Positions 1 to 7,500 of a DNA stretch of 10,676 bases are shown piece after piece. The position numbers and the translations under genes were made by a program. Numbering within the stretch: the first letter of the stretch is position 1; the number at the start of each line of letters is the position of its first letter. The notes under the pieces are model-generated. The model was not told the DNA's origin, searched no databases, and worked only from the letters and a program-made list of their open reading frames with translations. Origin of the DNA: JACCQS01 sp050999295 (GTDB taxonomy: Bacteria; Actinomycetota; Actinomycetes; Mycobacteriales; Geodermatophilaceae); assembly GCA_050999295.1 (NCBI GenBank), contig JBPCPI010000069.1:1-10676 (forward strand), read 5' to 3'.

Positions 1-134
1 CGACCGGACTCGACGGAGCGCTGCGGCTGATCGTCACCGCACCGTTCGGGCGGATCCTGCTGACCCTGGTTGCGGTCGGCTTCCTGGCCTACGGACTGTT
101 CGCGTTCGCCCGGGCGCGGTACGAGGACCTCTGA
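1..134 (+). CDS. DUF1206 family membrane protein, C-terminal end (partial)
   Basis: This is the last 43 residues of a gene that enters from the left, read in the frame starting at base 3 and ending with TGA at 132-134. The visible part starts TGLDGALRLI, continues with a hydrophobic helix (LLTLVAVGFLAYGLFAF) and ends ARARYEDL. A 'TG.dGALR' turn followed by 'G.LLT.VA.G..AYG.F.FARARY' is the repeating unit of DUF1206, an actinobacterial multi-pass membrane protein family of unknown function built from three such two-helix repeats. This would be the final repeat. No terminator hairpin is obvious after the stop, and the next gene is convergent, 42 bp away. The family call rests on the repeat pattern only. 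Confidence 0.8.
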   Translation, partial: TGLDGALRLIVTAPFGRILLTLVAVGFLAYGLFAFARARYEDL

Positions 135-176
135 GCACGGCAGGTAACGCGGGGCGGTGGTGGATAGAGTTGCGAG

Positions 177-353
177 CTAGCTGCTGATCGACTTGCGGCC
201 GCCGCCGAGCTTGGTCTTCCCCCAGCCGTAGGCGGCAGTCGCCAGGAAGAGGAGTGCGCCCACGATCACCAGCCAGAACAGGCCCTTGATCAGCGCGCCG
301 AGCACGATGACGACAAGCCAGATACCGAGCAATAGCAGGAGCAGTCCCCACAT
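177..353 (-). CDS. Small membrane protein (58 aa)
   Basis: This is a short gene that is easily missed. It reads from ATG at 353 down to TAG at 179-177 and encodes 58 residues. The ATG follows a very strong ribosome site: GAGGAGGAG ends 6 bases before it on the minus strand. The protein is almost entirely one or two hydrophobic segments: residues 2-20 (WGLLLLLLGIWLVVIVLGA) and 25-41 (LFWLVIVGALLFLATAA). It ends in a basic, glycine-rich tail (GWGKTKLGGGRKSISS). Small 'LLLLL' proteins of this sort are common in actinobacteria and have no assigned function. It is the last minus-strand gene after the PepSY gene, 77 bp downstream of it, with an inverted repeat between them. A -10-like TATCTT lies at 398-393, so it may have its own promoter. 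Confidence 0.75.
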   Translation of the reverse strand: MWGLLLLLLGIWLVVIVLGALIKGLFWLVIVGALLFLATAAYGWGKTKLGGGRKSISS

Positions 354-376
354 CCGAATCTCCTCCTCGAGGCACC

Positions 377-413
377 GTGCCGGTGGTCAACAAAGATAGG
401 CGATGACCGGCAC
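377..413. other. Inverted repeat between PepSY gene and small membrane gene
   Basis: GTGCCGGT at 377-384 is the exact reverse complement of ACCGGCAC at 406-413, with a 21-base loop. The inner GGTCA/TGACC can pair as an alternative. A second, perfect 10-bp palindrome (GCACGCGTGC) abuts it at 410-419. In the minus-strand transcript this sits 18 bases after the PepSY stop codon and 24 bases before the small gene's ATG. It could be a weak terminator or attenuator, or an operator. There is no T-run, so intrinsic termination is uncertain. Confidence 0.4.
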
Positions 414-430
414 GCGTGCGGGGACTGGAA

Positions 431-745
431 CTATTCGTGGTCGGCCGCGTCTGCCTCGGTTCCGAGAACGGTGAAGTCGGCATCGAGGTGGACGTCGACC
501 TCACTCCCGTCATCGAGGGTGACTTCGACCTCGTAGTACCCCTCCTCGTCGCCGACCTCGGTCCCGCTGACCCGACCCTCACCGACATGATCGAGCGCTG
601 CGGCCGAAGCCTGCTCGAGTGCGCTCCCGGTGATCGGGGTGTCCGCCCCGTCCTCTCCGCCGCCGGCCAGGACGGCTCCCGTGCCGGCCGCGAACGTGCC
701 AGCAGCAACCGTCGCCCCGAGTAACCACTTCGTGCTGCGCTTCAT
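431..745 (-). CDS. Secreted PepSY-domain protein
   Basis: A 104-residue exported protein. The start is ATG at 745, chosen because GAGGAG lies about 8 bases upstream and because the protein then begins with a classical signal sequence: basic MKRSTK, a hydrophobic stretch WLLGATVAAGTFAAGTGA, then an Ala/Gly-rich cleavage zone. A longer open frame to 883 has no such features. The mature part (ITGSALEQASAAALDHV, then an EVGDEEGYYEVEVTLDDG stretch, then VDVHLDADFTVLG) is the helix-plus-strands pattern of PepSY domains, which in M4 peptidase propeptides inhibit proteases and elsewhere act as small extracellular modules. Composition is strongly acidic. It lies 223 bp downstream of the histidine kinase, on the same strand, with its own promoter-like region. 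PepSY genes beside two-component systems are common and may modulate the sensor. That role here is inferred. Confidence 0.82.
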   Translation of the reverse strand: MKRSTKWLLGATVAAGTFAAGTGAVLAGGGEDGADTPITGSALEQASAAALDHVGEGRVSGTEVGDEEGYYEVEVTLDDGSEVDVHLDADFTVLGTEADAADHE

Positions 746-813
746 CGTCCACTCCTCTTCCAGGGTCTCGCCGGGCCGTGCGGTGGCCGGCGACCGAGGC
801 GTCGTTCGCCTCG

Positions 814-871
814 ATGGTAAGGGTGCGCCGGGAAGCCTGACTCCCAGCTGAACGGGTCTGAACGCCTGAAC
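814..871 (-). promoter_or_regulatory. PepSY promoter with three TTCAG direct repeats
   Basis: On the minus strand GTTCAG occurs three times, at 871-866, 863-858 and 853-848, giving start-to-start spacings of 8 and 10 bp. A further TCAG follows within 841-837. Downstream is TACCAT (819-814), a good -10 match, 17 bp after a weak -35 (GTCAGG, 841-836). Weak -35 plus tandem repeats just upstream is the usual architecture for an activator of the OmpR/PhoB type. The same TTCAG core and the same TTACCA -10 occur in the response regulator's own promoter, which suggests that regulator as the binding protein. Binding itself is inferred. Confidence 0.45.
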
Positions 872-968
872 AAGTGCTGGCAAGAGCTCCCCATGGGATC
901 ACCTTCGATCGCGGCGGACGCACTGTCACCGAGTGGTGGCCTCACAGTGGGCACGACGTCATGCGCTG

Positions 969-2342
969 TCAAGCCATGCGCGGCAGGCAAACTTCGAACC
1001 TGGCGCCACCGGCGGATGACTCGGTCAGGGTCACGGTTCCGCCGTGGCCGGTCACGACCTCGGCGACTATGGCAAGCCCTAGCCCCGCACCGCCGTCGTC
1101 ACGCGTCCGTGCATCGTCGAGGCGGGAGAAGCGGGCGAAGATCACGTCGCGGTCGGCTGGTGCTACGCCTTGGCCGTCGTCGTCGACTCGGAGCAACACG
1201 CAGTCGCCGTCCTCCCACAAGCCCACCTCGACGCGGGAACTCGCGTGTCGCATGGCGTTGTCCAAGAGGTTGCCGATGACGCGACGCAGCAGGACAGCAT
1301 CGCCTCGTACCCGGCCTGCGGACACCCTGGAGGTGCCCAGAACTACTTCGGACCCGCCCCGCAGGTGCTGAGCCGCACTGAACACCAGGTCGTCCAGGTC
1401 CACCGGCTCGTGCAGCGGCACCGAGTGCTGCTCATCCACACGCGCCAGCACGAGCAGATTCTCGACCAGTTGCTGCACTCGCAGGCTCTCGGCCAGAACC
1501 GTCTCGGCCAGTTCCGGCGTGGTCACGCGATCCGGATGCGCGATGGCCACCTCCGCGTGCGCCCGGATACTGGCCATCGGCGACCGCAGTTCGTGCGAGG
1601 CGTCGGAGACGAACTGCTGTTGGCGTACTCGCGCCGTCTCCAGCCGGGCCAGCATCCGGTTCATCGTCGCGGCCAGACGGGAGATCTCGTCGTCACCGCC
1701 CGGTTGCGGGACGCGTCGATGCAGTTCCTTGGCCGACACCTCGTCCACCTCTCGACGGATCGCCTCGACCGGTGCGAGGGCTCCTCCGACAACGCGCCAA
1801 GTCGTCAACGCCAGCAGCAGCAGGAGGATCGGCACTCCGGCCGCGAGCAACGTCGTCAGCGCGCGCCTGGACTCCGCGACCCCATCCAGCGCGTGCGCCA
1901 CGACCACTACCTGCTGACCCTGTGCGGTGTCGGCGGCGGCGGCCACGGCGAGATAGCCGTCATCGTCAAAGGCAACCTCGATCGCAGCCGATTCCCCCGG
2001 CGAGACGTCGGACAACGGATCGGGACCGATGTCGGGCGAACTGGTTCTGATCACAGCTTTGTTGCTGTCCAGGACCTGCACGAGCCGGTCATCGTCCTCG
2101 GGCAGGTTCAACGCCGCCGCCCCGGAATCGGCCAGGTCGGCGGCGACCTGATCTGCTTGGGTCTGCGCGCTGGTGCGTACGGTGTCGGTGAGCCGCGAAC
2201 TCAGCATGGACACCAGCACGAAGGATCCGGCGATCAGCGCGACAGCCACGACGGCCGTTGCCACGAGGGTGATCCGTACCCGAACGGCCCCCAACCGGGC
2301 TCGCCACCCCCGAGGTGGGGACGAGCTGGGATCAGCCGCCAT
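969..2342 (-). CDS. Two-component sensor histidine kinase (CutS-like)
   Basis: A 457-residue membrane kinase. The start ATG at 2342 overlaps the end of the response regulator gene by 11 bp and has no Shine-Dalgarno sequence, which suggests translational coupling. Order of parts: membrane helix 1 at about residues 24-47, an extracellular sensor region of about 110 residues (48-160) with no cysteine, membrane helix 2 at about 163-181, a HAMP-type linker to about 237, the dimerisation/phosphorylation helix with SDASHELRSP (His250 as phospho-acceptor), and the ATP-binding domain. The latter has N box NLLDNAMRH (about 358-366), G1 DDDGQGV (387-393), F box FARFSRLDD and G2 GGAGLGLAI (417-425). All catalytic boxes are intact, so it should autophosphorylate and pass phosphate to the adjacent regulator. 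Its partner is the OmpR-type regulator encoded just upstream. The signal is unknown, but the PepSY protein downstream suggests an envelope or secretion signal. Confidence 0.93.
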   Translation of the reverse strand: MAADPSSSPPRGWRARLGAVRVRITLVATAVVAVALIAGSFVLVSMLSSRLTDTVRTSAQTQADQVAADLADSGAAALNLPEDDDRLVQVLDSNKAVIRTSSPDIGPDPLSDVSPGESAAIEVAFDDDGYLAVAAAADTAQGQQVVVVAHALDGVAESRRALTTLLAAGVPILLLLLALTTWRVVGGALAPVEAIRREVDEVSAKELHRRVPQPGGDDEISRLAATMNRMLARLETARVRQQQFVSDASHELRSPMASIRAHAEVAIAHPDRVTTPELAETVLAESLRVQQLVENLLVLARVDEQHSVPLHEPVDLDDLVFSAAQHLRGGSEVVLGTSRVSAGRVRGDAVLLRRVIGNLLDNAMRHASSRVEVGLWEDGDCVLLRVDDDGQGVAPADRDVIFARFSRLDDARTRDDGGAGLGLAIVAEVVTGHGGTVTLTESSAGGARFEVCLPRMA

Positions 2343-3009
2343 CAGCGGCCAGTCGGTATCCGGCGCCGCGCACGGTGGTGATGGACTCGCGGCCGAACGG
2401 ACGGTCCAGCTTGTTGCGGAGATGGCGTACGTACACCTCGACGATGTTGGGGTCGCCCTCGAAGTCGTAATCCCACACATGGTCGAGGATCTCGCGCTTG
2501 GACACCACCTCGCCGCGACGGCGGAGCAGGTACTCCAGCAGCGAATGCTCTCGCGCCGTCAACCCGATCGGTACTCCCCCACGCGAGACCTGCTTGCCGG
2601 CCGGATCCAGTTGCAGATCGCCAGCCGTCAGGACTGCCGGACGTTCCTGGGCGCCACGGCGGATCAGCGCCCGGAGGCGCGCAAGCAACACCGCGTAGGA
2701 GAACGGCTTGGTCAGGAAGTCGTCGGCGCCGGTGTCTAGCGCCTCGACCTCGTCCCACTCGCCGTCCTTGGCGGTGAGCATGAGGATCGGCGTCCACACA
2801 CGTTCTTGGCGCAGGGTCTGGCAGATCAGGTAGCCGTTGACCCCAGGCAACATGAGGTCCAAAACGATCGCGTCATACGGATGCTCCCGGGCCAGCCACA
2901 GACCGTCGGTGCCGTCGAGAGCGACGTCGACCGCGAAGCCATCGGCCTCCAGACCGTTTCGCAAGCCGGCGGCGAGCCTCTTCTCGTCCTCGACCACGAG
3001 TACTCGCAT
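2332..3009 (-). CDS. OmpR/PhoB-family response regulator (CutR-like)
   Basis: A 225-residue DNA-binding response regulator. The start ATG at 3009 has GAGGAAGGA just upstream and gives the canonical N-terminus MRVLVVEDE. The receiver domain (1 to about 115) has the acidic pair E7/D8, phospho-acceptor Asp51 (IVLDLMLPG), Thr79 (MLTAKD) and Lys101 (TKPFS). The C-terminal winged helix (about 125-222) has the typical LTAREHSLLEYLL, VVSKREILDHVWD, VEVYVRHLRNKLD and TTVRGAGYRL stretches. The wording, especially LRNGLEADGFAVDVALDGTDGLW split around DG, resembles Streptomyces CutR. That relation is from memory and not computed. It is first in the operon and overlaps the kinase gene. A TTCAGCC direct repeat 51 bp upstream of the start suggests autoregulation. 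Confidence 0.94.
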   Translation of the reverse strand: MRVLVVEDEKRLAAGLRNGLEADGFAVDVALDGTDGLWLAREHPYDAIVLDLMLPGVNGYLICQTLRQERVWTPILMLTAKDGEWDEVEALDTGADDFLTKPFSYAVLLARLRALIRRGAQERPAVLTAGDLQLDPAGKQVSRGGVPIGLTAREHSLLEYLLRRRGEVVSKREILDHVWDYDFEGDPNIVEVYVRHLRNKLDRPFGRESITTVRGAGYRLAADGG

Positions 3010-3037
3010 CGGTCCTTCCTCCGTGGGCCGGGTGGCT

Positions 3038-3077
3038 CTGGTAACAGCATCGTGCGGTCGGCTGAATGTTGGCTGAA
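3038..3077 (-). promoter_or_regulatory. Response-regulator promoter with 11-bp-period direct repeat
   Basis: On the minus strand TTCAGCC occurs at 3077-3071 and again at 3066-3060, separated by AACA: a perfect 7-bp direct repeat with an 11-bp period. This is the geometry of head-to-tail OmpR/PhoB-family dimers. A -10-like TTACCA(G) lies at 3044-3038. With the second repeat serving as -35, the spacer is about 17 bp. The likely transcript starts about 25 bases before the ATG at 3009. The repeat is also part of the longer 44-bp sequence that recurs at 4486-4528. The link to the adjacent regulator is inferred. Confidence 0.5.
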
Positions 3078-3102
3078 GACCAGCGGGATCCCCGGGCGGG
3101 TC
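3059..3102 (+). repeat. 44-bp direct repeat, copy 1
   Basis: This stretch matches 4486-4528 in the same orientation at 37 of 44 aligned positions by hand: six mismatches and one single-base gap. The longest uninterrupted shared run is GGCTGAAGA, followed by CAGCGG and GGGTC. This copy lies in the divergent gap between the response regulator (-) and the Imm11-like gene (+). It contains the regulator's TTCAGCC pair, and its right end touches the -35 region of the + strand promoter. Similarity stops sharply on both sides. Confidence 0.7.
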
Positions 3103-3127
3103 GAGGGCGACGTCCACCGGCTATGAT
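3099..3127 (+). promoter_or_regulatory. Candidate promoter of the Imm11-like gene
   Basis: TATGAT at 3122-3127 is a near-perfect -10 hexamer in an otherwise G/C-rich region, 54 bases before the ATG at 3182. The -35 region, about 17 bp upstream (GGTCGA around 3099-3104), is weak and coincides with the right edge of direct-repeat copy 1. Transcription would run divergently from the response-regulator operon. The ATG has only a poor ribosome site (CAGGCAGC before it). Confidence 0.4.
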
Positions 3128-3181
3128 CCACACAACCCGGTCGCCGACAATTACGACCACCGTTCCATAACAACAGGCAGC

Positions 3182-3766
3182 ATGTCAGGCGGCTTCTACT
3201 CGGTCTTTCTAGACGGAGATGACCACACACAGTGGCTCCTGGACGACCCCCTGGCCGATGGGGCACCGTTCGATTCGGGCTTCGCGTTCGGCCGGGCACA
3301 ACGGGTAGAGGCACTTGGCGAACTCACGGCGTCGGTCACGACGCGGCCCGGCGAGCCGAGGGACAGCTCTTGGACGATCTCGCTGGTGCCCATCGTCACC
3401 GAAGCAGTCAGGTCGGTTATCGAGTCGGTCACCCCAGGGGCTGTCCAGTGGCTGCCGGTGAGAATCAAAGCTCACCCCGGGTCGTGGTACATCATGAACG
3501 CCCTCGACCTCGTCGACTCCATCGACCCAGACCGGACCGGCGGAGGAAGATTCCCCGATGCTCATGAGCGGGCGGGCGAGTGGCAAGGGATATGGACCCT
3601 CCGCTTGAGGAACGATTTGCTCCCCGTGCACGACATCTTCCGGGTCAAGGGCCAGAAGGTGGCGCTGGTCGTGACCGGGCGGCTCAAGGCCGCACTGGAA
3701 GATAAGGGCCACACCGGTATGCGCTACACGTCGGTGACTGAGAACGATGCCTCGCCGGCGTCCTGA
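3182..3766 (+). CDS. Imm11/DUF1629-like immunity-type protein
   Basis: A 194-residue soluble protein without signal peptide or membrane segment. Two stretches point to the Imm11 (DUF1629, MXAN_0049-type) family: WYIMNALDLVDSIDP (about 102-116), matching the family's 'Y-x-x-N, D-x-x-D' core, and near the C-terminus HDIFRVKGQ, then VVTGRLKAALEDKGHTGMRY (about 163-182), matching its 'iFR..g....V...lk.al...g.tG..f' ending. Members are found as immunity proteins in polymorphic-toxin loci, where they neutralise a contact-delivered toxin in the cytoplasm. Many are also seen without an obvious toxin. No toxin gene is adjacent here, so this would be an orphan. It lies in a 1.4-kb segment bounded by two copies of a 44-bp direct repeat, with an unrecognised gene convergent 49 bp away. 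Function as immunity is inferred from family only. Confidence 0.7.
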   Translation: MSGGFYSVFLDGDDHTQWLLDDPLADGAPFDSGFAFGRAQRVEALGELTASVTTRPGEPRDSSWTISLVPIVTEAVRSVIESVTPGAVQWLPVRIKAHPGSWYIMNALDLVDSIDPDRTGGGRFPDAHERAGEWQGIWTLRLRNDLLPVHDIFRVKGQKVALVVTGRLKAALEDKGHTGMRYTSVTENDASPAS

Positions 3767-3815
3767 CTCGCCGTCTCGCTGGTCAAGTCGACCGAGATCG
3801 CGGACGTTTATGCCC

Positions 3816-4394
3816 TCAGTACACCCCGTGAAGGGGCACAAGTCCCTCCTGGTTGGGGCGCTTTGCATCAACGACCGCAAGACGACGGCACCTATCCGTA
3901 GGCGTCACCCAAGTGACCGCTCCACCGAAGTCATCCTCGTCGAAGAGTCGCGAGTCAAACATCATGACCTCGCCTCGGTCCGAGGGCCAGTCGCGGAGAT
4001 CGGGGTCGTCGTCGTCGCGCTCGAACTCGAAGACTGCGGCTTCGACCGTCTCGGAAGTGGGGTCCACCGAGCGCCAGACCACCACGGTTTGGCTCGGTTG
4101 CTCTGAGGATTCACCCCAGACCGGCGTGCCTGGCTCAATCACTGCACCCCGGTACTCCTGGAGCAGCTCGTCCAGGCTGAACAAGGGGTAGTGGTCGCCA
4201 GGGCGGCTTCCCGCTACGTGGGCCAGATAGTCATCCAGCCTGGAGAAGAGAACTTTGGAGCGGCTCGCTCCACCGCAATAGTGGTGCTGCCAACCGAACA
4301 CAAGTGCGCCAGACCTGTTGAGCGCAGCGGCAACAGCAGCTACGTTCGCCGTCGCAAGGAGGTTCAGCCGTGGATGCTCAACCCTACCCTCCAC
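3816..4394 (-). CDS. Unrecognised 192-aa accessory protein
   Basis: I do not recognise the family. The frame is open from a GTG at 4394, the only usable in-frame start before the conserved-looking part. Its ribosome site is poor, so a start further in (for example near codon 32, also GTG) is possible. The stop is TGA at 3818-3816. The protein is soluble. Residues 10-60 look helical with an HHYCGG motif (about 37-42). Residues 65-95 (YPLFSLDELLQEYRGAVI) are followed by a strand (TVVVWRSV), then a very acidic region FEFERDDDDPDLRDW (about 122-136) and MMFDSRLFDEDDFG. It converges on the Imm11-like gene, ending 49 bp from it. High acidity and its place beside an Imm11-like gene are compatible with another immunity-type protein, but that is a guess. 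A direct repeat containing the TTCAGCC box lies about 90 bp upstream. Confidence 0.7.
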   Translation of the reverse strand: MEGRVEHPRLNLLATANVAAVAAALNRSGALVFGWQHHYCGGASRSKVLFSRLDDYLAHVAGSRPGDHYPLFSLDELLQEYRGAVIEPGTPVWGESSEQPSQTVVVWRSVDPTSETVEAAVFEFERDDDDPDLRDWPSDRGEVMMFDSRLFDEDDFGGAVTWVTPTDRCRRLAVVDAKRPNQEGLVPLHGVY

Positions 4395-4485
4395 CCGATC
4401 ATCATGCCCGCTACGCGCCGCCCATGCCAGGCGGTCGACCCGTACAGATCACTCTCGAGGCACGCCGGCTGGAGGACGCACCAAA

Positions 4486-4528
4486 CGGCTGATGCGGGCT
4501 GAAGATCAGCGGAATCCGCGGCCGGGTC
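4486..4528 (+). repeat. 44-bp direct repeat, copy 2
   Basis: This is the counterpart of 3059-3102, same orientation, about 84% identical by hand, one base shorter. On the minus strand it reads TTCAGCC (4503-4497) then TCAGCC (4492-4487), so the internal repeat period is 10 rather than 11. Its right end overlaps the stop codon of the 1019-residue ATPase gene (TGA at 4529-4527). Its left end is about 90 bp upstream of the start of the unrecognised minus-strand gene. No clear TTACCA-type -10 follows it. Confidence 0.7.
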
Positions 4529-7500
4529 AGCCGGTGGCATCCTCCGCGTTTAGCCGGTCGGCCTCGTCGGGGTGGGCGAGTGCTTCGGCCAGCACAGCCC
4601 GTAAGGGCCAGCGGTCGTGCCGCCAGGCCAGCGCCCGGCCGAACGCGGCCGGACCGGCGGCTTCGTCGACATGGTCGATGTCGCCGTCCGGCCACCAGGA
4701 AACGACTCGGTCCCCGGTGACCACCAGAGGATCATGGCGAGCGATCCGGCCCCGCAGTGACTCCGTACCCAGCCGTCGTGCCGCGACGTGTGCTCCCGGC
4801 AGGTCGGACCATTCCGACACCGACGTGGCCGTCGAGGTGACTGCCGCGGTCACGACCTCGCTGGCCAGCGGGAGGTCGAGCAGATCGGCGACCGCTGCTG
4901 CGAAATTCCTGGCCGAGACCGGAATTCTGTCCAGCAGTGGGAGCAGGTACGGCGCATCCAGAACCACTGCCTCGTCCCGCTCGACGGTCAGGTCCGGCGC
5001 CACCCGGACTCGCGACGGCGGATCCACGTCGATGCCGTCCAGAGCCACCGCCAAGCGTGGATAGACGTCAGCCAGGACGGTCGAACGTACGGTCCGCTCC
5101 GGCCGGCCGAGCCGCTCCAGCAGCTCGATGGCGGTGTCTGGATCGACGAGGGCGTCCTCGACCGTGGTCAAGCAGCGCATCAGGCGCAGCAGGTGCGGCG
5201 GGACATCGGCGATGTCGAAGAGCCCGTCCAGCTCATCTGCGTCCGGATGGCGTAGCCGGTCAGGCCGTCGCCCGTCCAGCACCGGATGGGTCGAGAGCCA
5301 CCAGCGCGGGTAGGACGGGACCGCGATCTGTGCGCCGTCGACGGTCACGATCGCGTCGGCGAACACGTCGCCGGGCAGATCGGCCAGCAGATCCAATGCC
5401 GCAGGCCAGCGGTCCGTCCGGACCAGATCGAGGTCGCGTACCGCGATGAGACTGGACAGAGCGGGCGGCGTGTGGCTCTGCGGCAGCCGGTCGAACACCG
5501 CCTCGTACCAACGCTTTTCGGCATCGAGGTCATGCTCGGTCTCGCCCAGCTCCCCGCCATCGGTTCGGAGGACCGCGAAGGTGTCCAAGACGCCCACCGC
5601 AACGAGCGGTTGCGCACCGACCGCAGCCACAAGTTCCGGGTCGACGAGGCCGAGCGCGTCGGGGTCGAGAACCGTGGCCAATCGCGAGCCCGGCAGCAAC
5701 AGCTCCCCCGCGGGGACCCATTCCCCGTCGGAGTCGGGCAACGCGAGGTCGGCCAGCCAGGGGTGAGTCCCGGCGTTGACACCGGCGGCGTGCGCGAGCG
5801 CCAGGACCGCACGGGCGATCGCATCCGGGTCGTCCTCCTCGTAGGAGGCTTCGACCGCCGCCTGGACAGGTGGTGAGGTCAGCACGCCGATGGCAGTGGC
5901 TGGGGTCGCTCCGAGTCGCTCCAGCAAGCGGCGCGCGTCATCCGCGCTGATCGCGTCGGGGTGAACGACTCTCAGTCCCAGAACACCGAGTTCGACCGTT
6001 TCGAGATCTCGCTCCGGCAGCAGCAGCCCGCGGGCCCCGTACGCCGTCTTCCCATCGGTCAACGGGACTGGGATAGCTGACAGGGCCTCCCGGTCTTCCA
6101 GGGAGCCGGTGCGCTCCAGCCCGGCATAGAGCCGACCCCACCACTGCGCTGGGCGATCGACGGTGGACACCAGATCGATCACCCCGGACAAGTCAATTCG
6201 TCGTACCCCCATCGTCGCCAGGACCGGTGCGTCGGCGCGGCGCGACCACGATGCCGGCAACAGGCCGCCCATGACGTCGGCAAGAACGGAGACCAGGTCC
6301 TCGCTCGCCGGGTCCAACACGGTGGCTCGCTCCGGCCGGACCCGGCCCGCCGGCCCTGGCTCCGCGTCGAGTCCCCCAGCGCTGCGGGCCTCGGGCAGCC
6401 ACTCCAACGAGCAAAGCTCGGCCAGGATCGCGCTGCCCAATCGGGCGTCCAGCTCCGCAGCGGCCAATCCGGACCTCGGCAGCAGCGCCAGAACCGCCCG
6501 ATCTTCGGCAAGGCTCAGGACGAGTTCGCCGAAGACCCGGGCTGCGGCCGCTGTGAGGTGTTCGGTAACCGCTCCTGGCGCAACGTGGCGCCGGTCGGGC
6601 GCCAACGGGTATGAAGCGATGAATCGCAGTGGGAGGGACAGCGGCTCGTCGCTCGGGGTCGGCGCGTGGACGACCTGCCTACCGGGAAGTGGTTGCGGTA
6701 GGCAGTCCTCGATAGGTACAGCCCAGGCGACCGTCCACTGTGGACGTTCTTGCTCCTCGATCGGCCGGTCGGCAAGGAGTTCCGCGGGCAGCCGCCCCGA
6801 TGCCGTACTCGCCCGCCAGGACTCGGTGTGGTCGTCGTCGTGCAGGAGTACGTCCGGGCCATCGGCGCTGCGCCGCAGAGCTCGATCGCCGATGTCCAGC
6901 CGGGCGAGACCGGGCAGGCCTAGAAGCATGTCCGGGCTGATGTCCGCCAGCATCGAGAGGACGATCTCGCGGGCATCCGCACGCAACGGCAGCCGGACCT
7001 CGGTGTCGAAGCCCGGTGGGGGTGGACCGCTTCCCTCAGCGACCGGGAACGGAAGTCTCAGCACCGGCACCGATCCCCGGTCGGCGCCGCTGCGGCGCTC
7101 CACCTCACCGGCCAGGGACGGGATCGTCCGGACCGCTGCGCGAGTCTCGGTCGCGCTGAACCGCACTCCCCCGGTGCAGGAGACGACGCTCGGCTCGTCG
7201 GAGACCGCCAGCACCGCCGCGAAGCCGACGCCGTACCGGCCCACGGACTCCGACCCGCGCTTGGCCGACGCGCGAAGCGTCGCGAGCGCCTGGACGCCAT
7301 CGGCGTCCAGCGGGGCCCCGGTGTTGGCCGCGAGCAGCACGTCCCCGTCCAGGGTGAGCCGGAGATGCCCGGATACGCCCGCCGCAGTGGCGGCGTCGGC
7401 GGCGTTCTGGGCGAGTTCGATCAGCAGCCGGTCGCGGTACCCGCCAAGGACGAGATCTTCTTCGGCATTGGCATCCTCACGGAACCGCGCCGGTGAGGCG

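Noticed and set aside
2303..2319. Small hairpin (CCCACC/GGGTGG, loop TCGG) near the start of the kinase gene
   Set aside because: A 6-bp stem within coding GC-rich sequence is expected by chance. No regulatory context supports it.
1170..2381. 403-codon + strand open frame opposite the histidine kinase
   Set aside because: Rich in Arg/Gln/His with no domain signal. The minus strand encodes intact kinase boxes here.
3010..4530. Transposon or integrase origin for the repeat-bounded segment
   Set aside because: No transposase or integrase gene, no terminal inverted repeats and no tRNA end are visible. The repeats are direct and imperfect, so only an island-like segment can be claimed.
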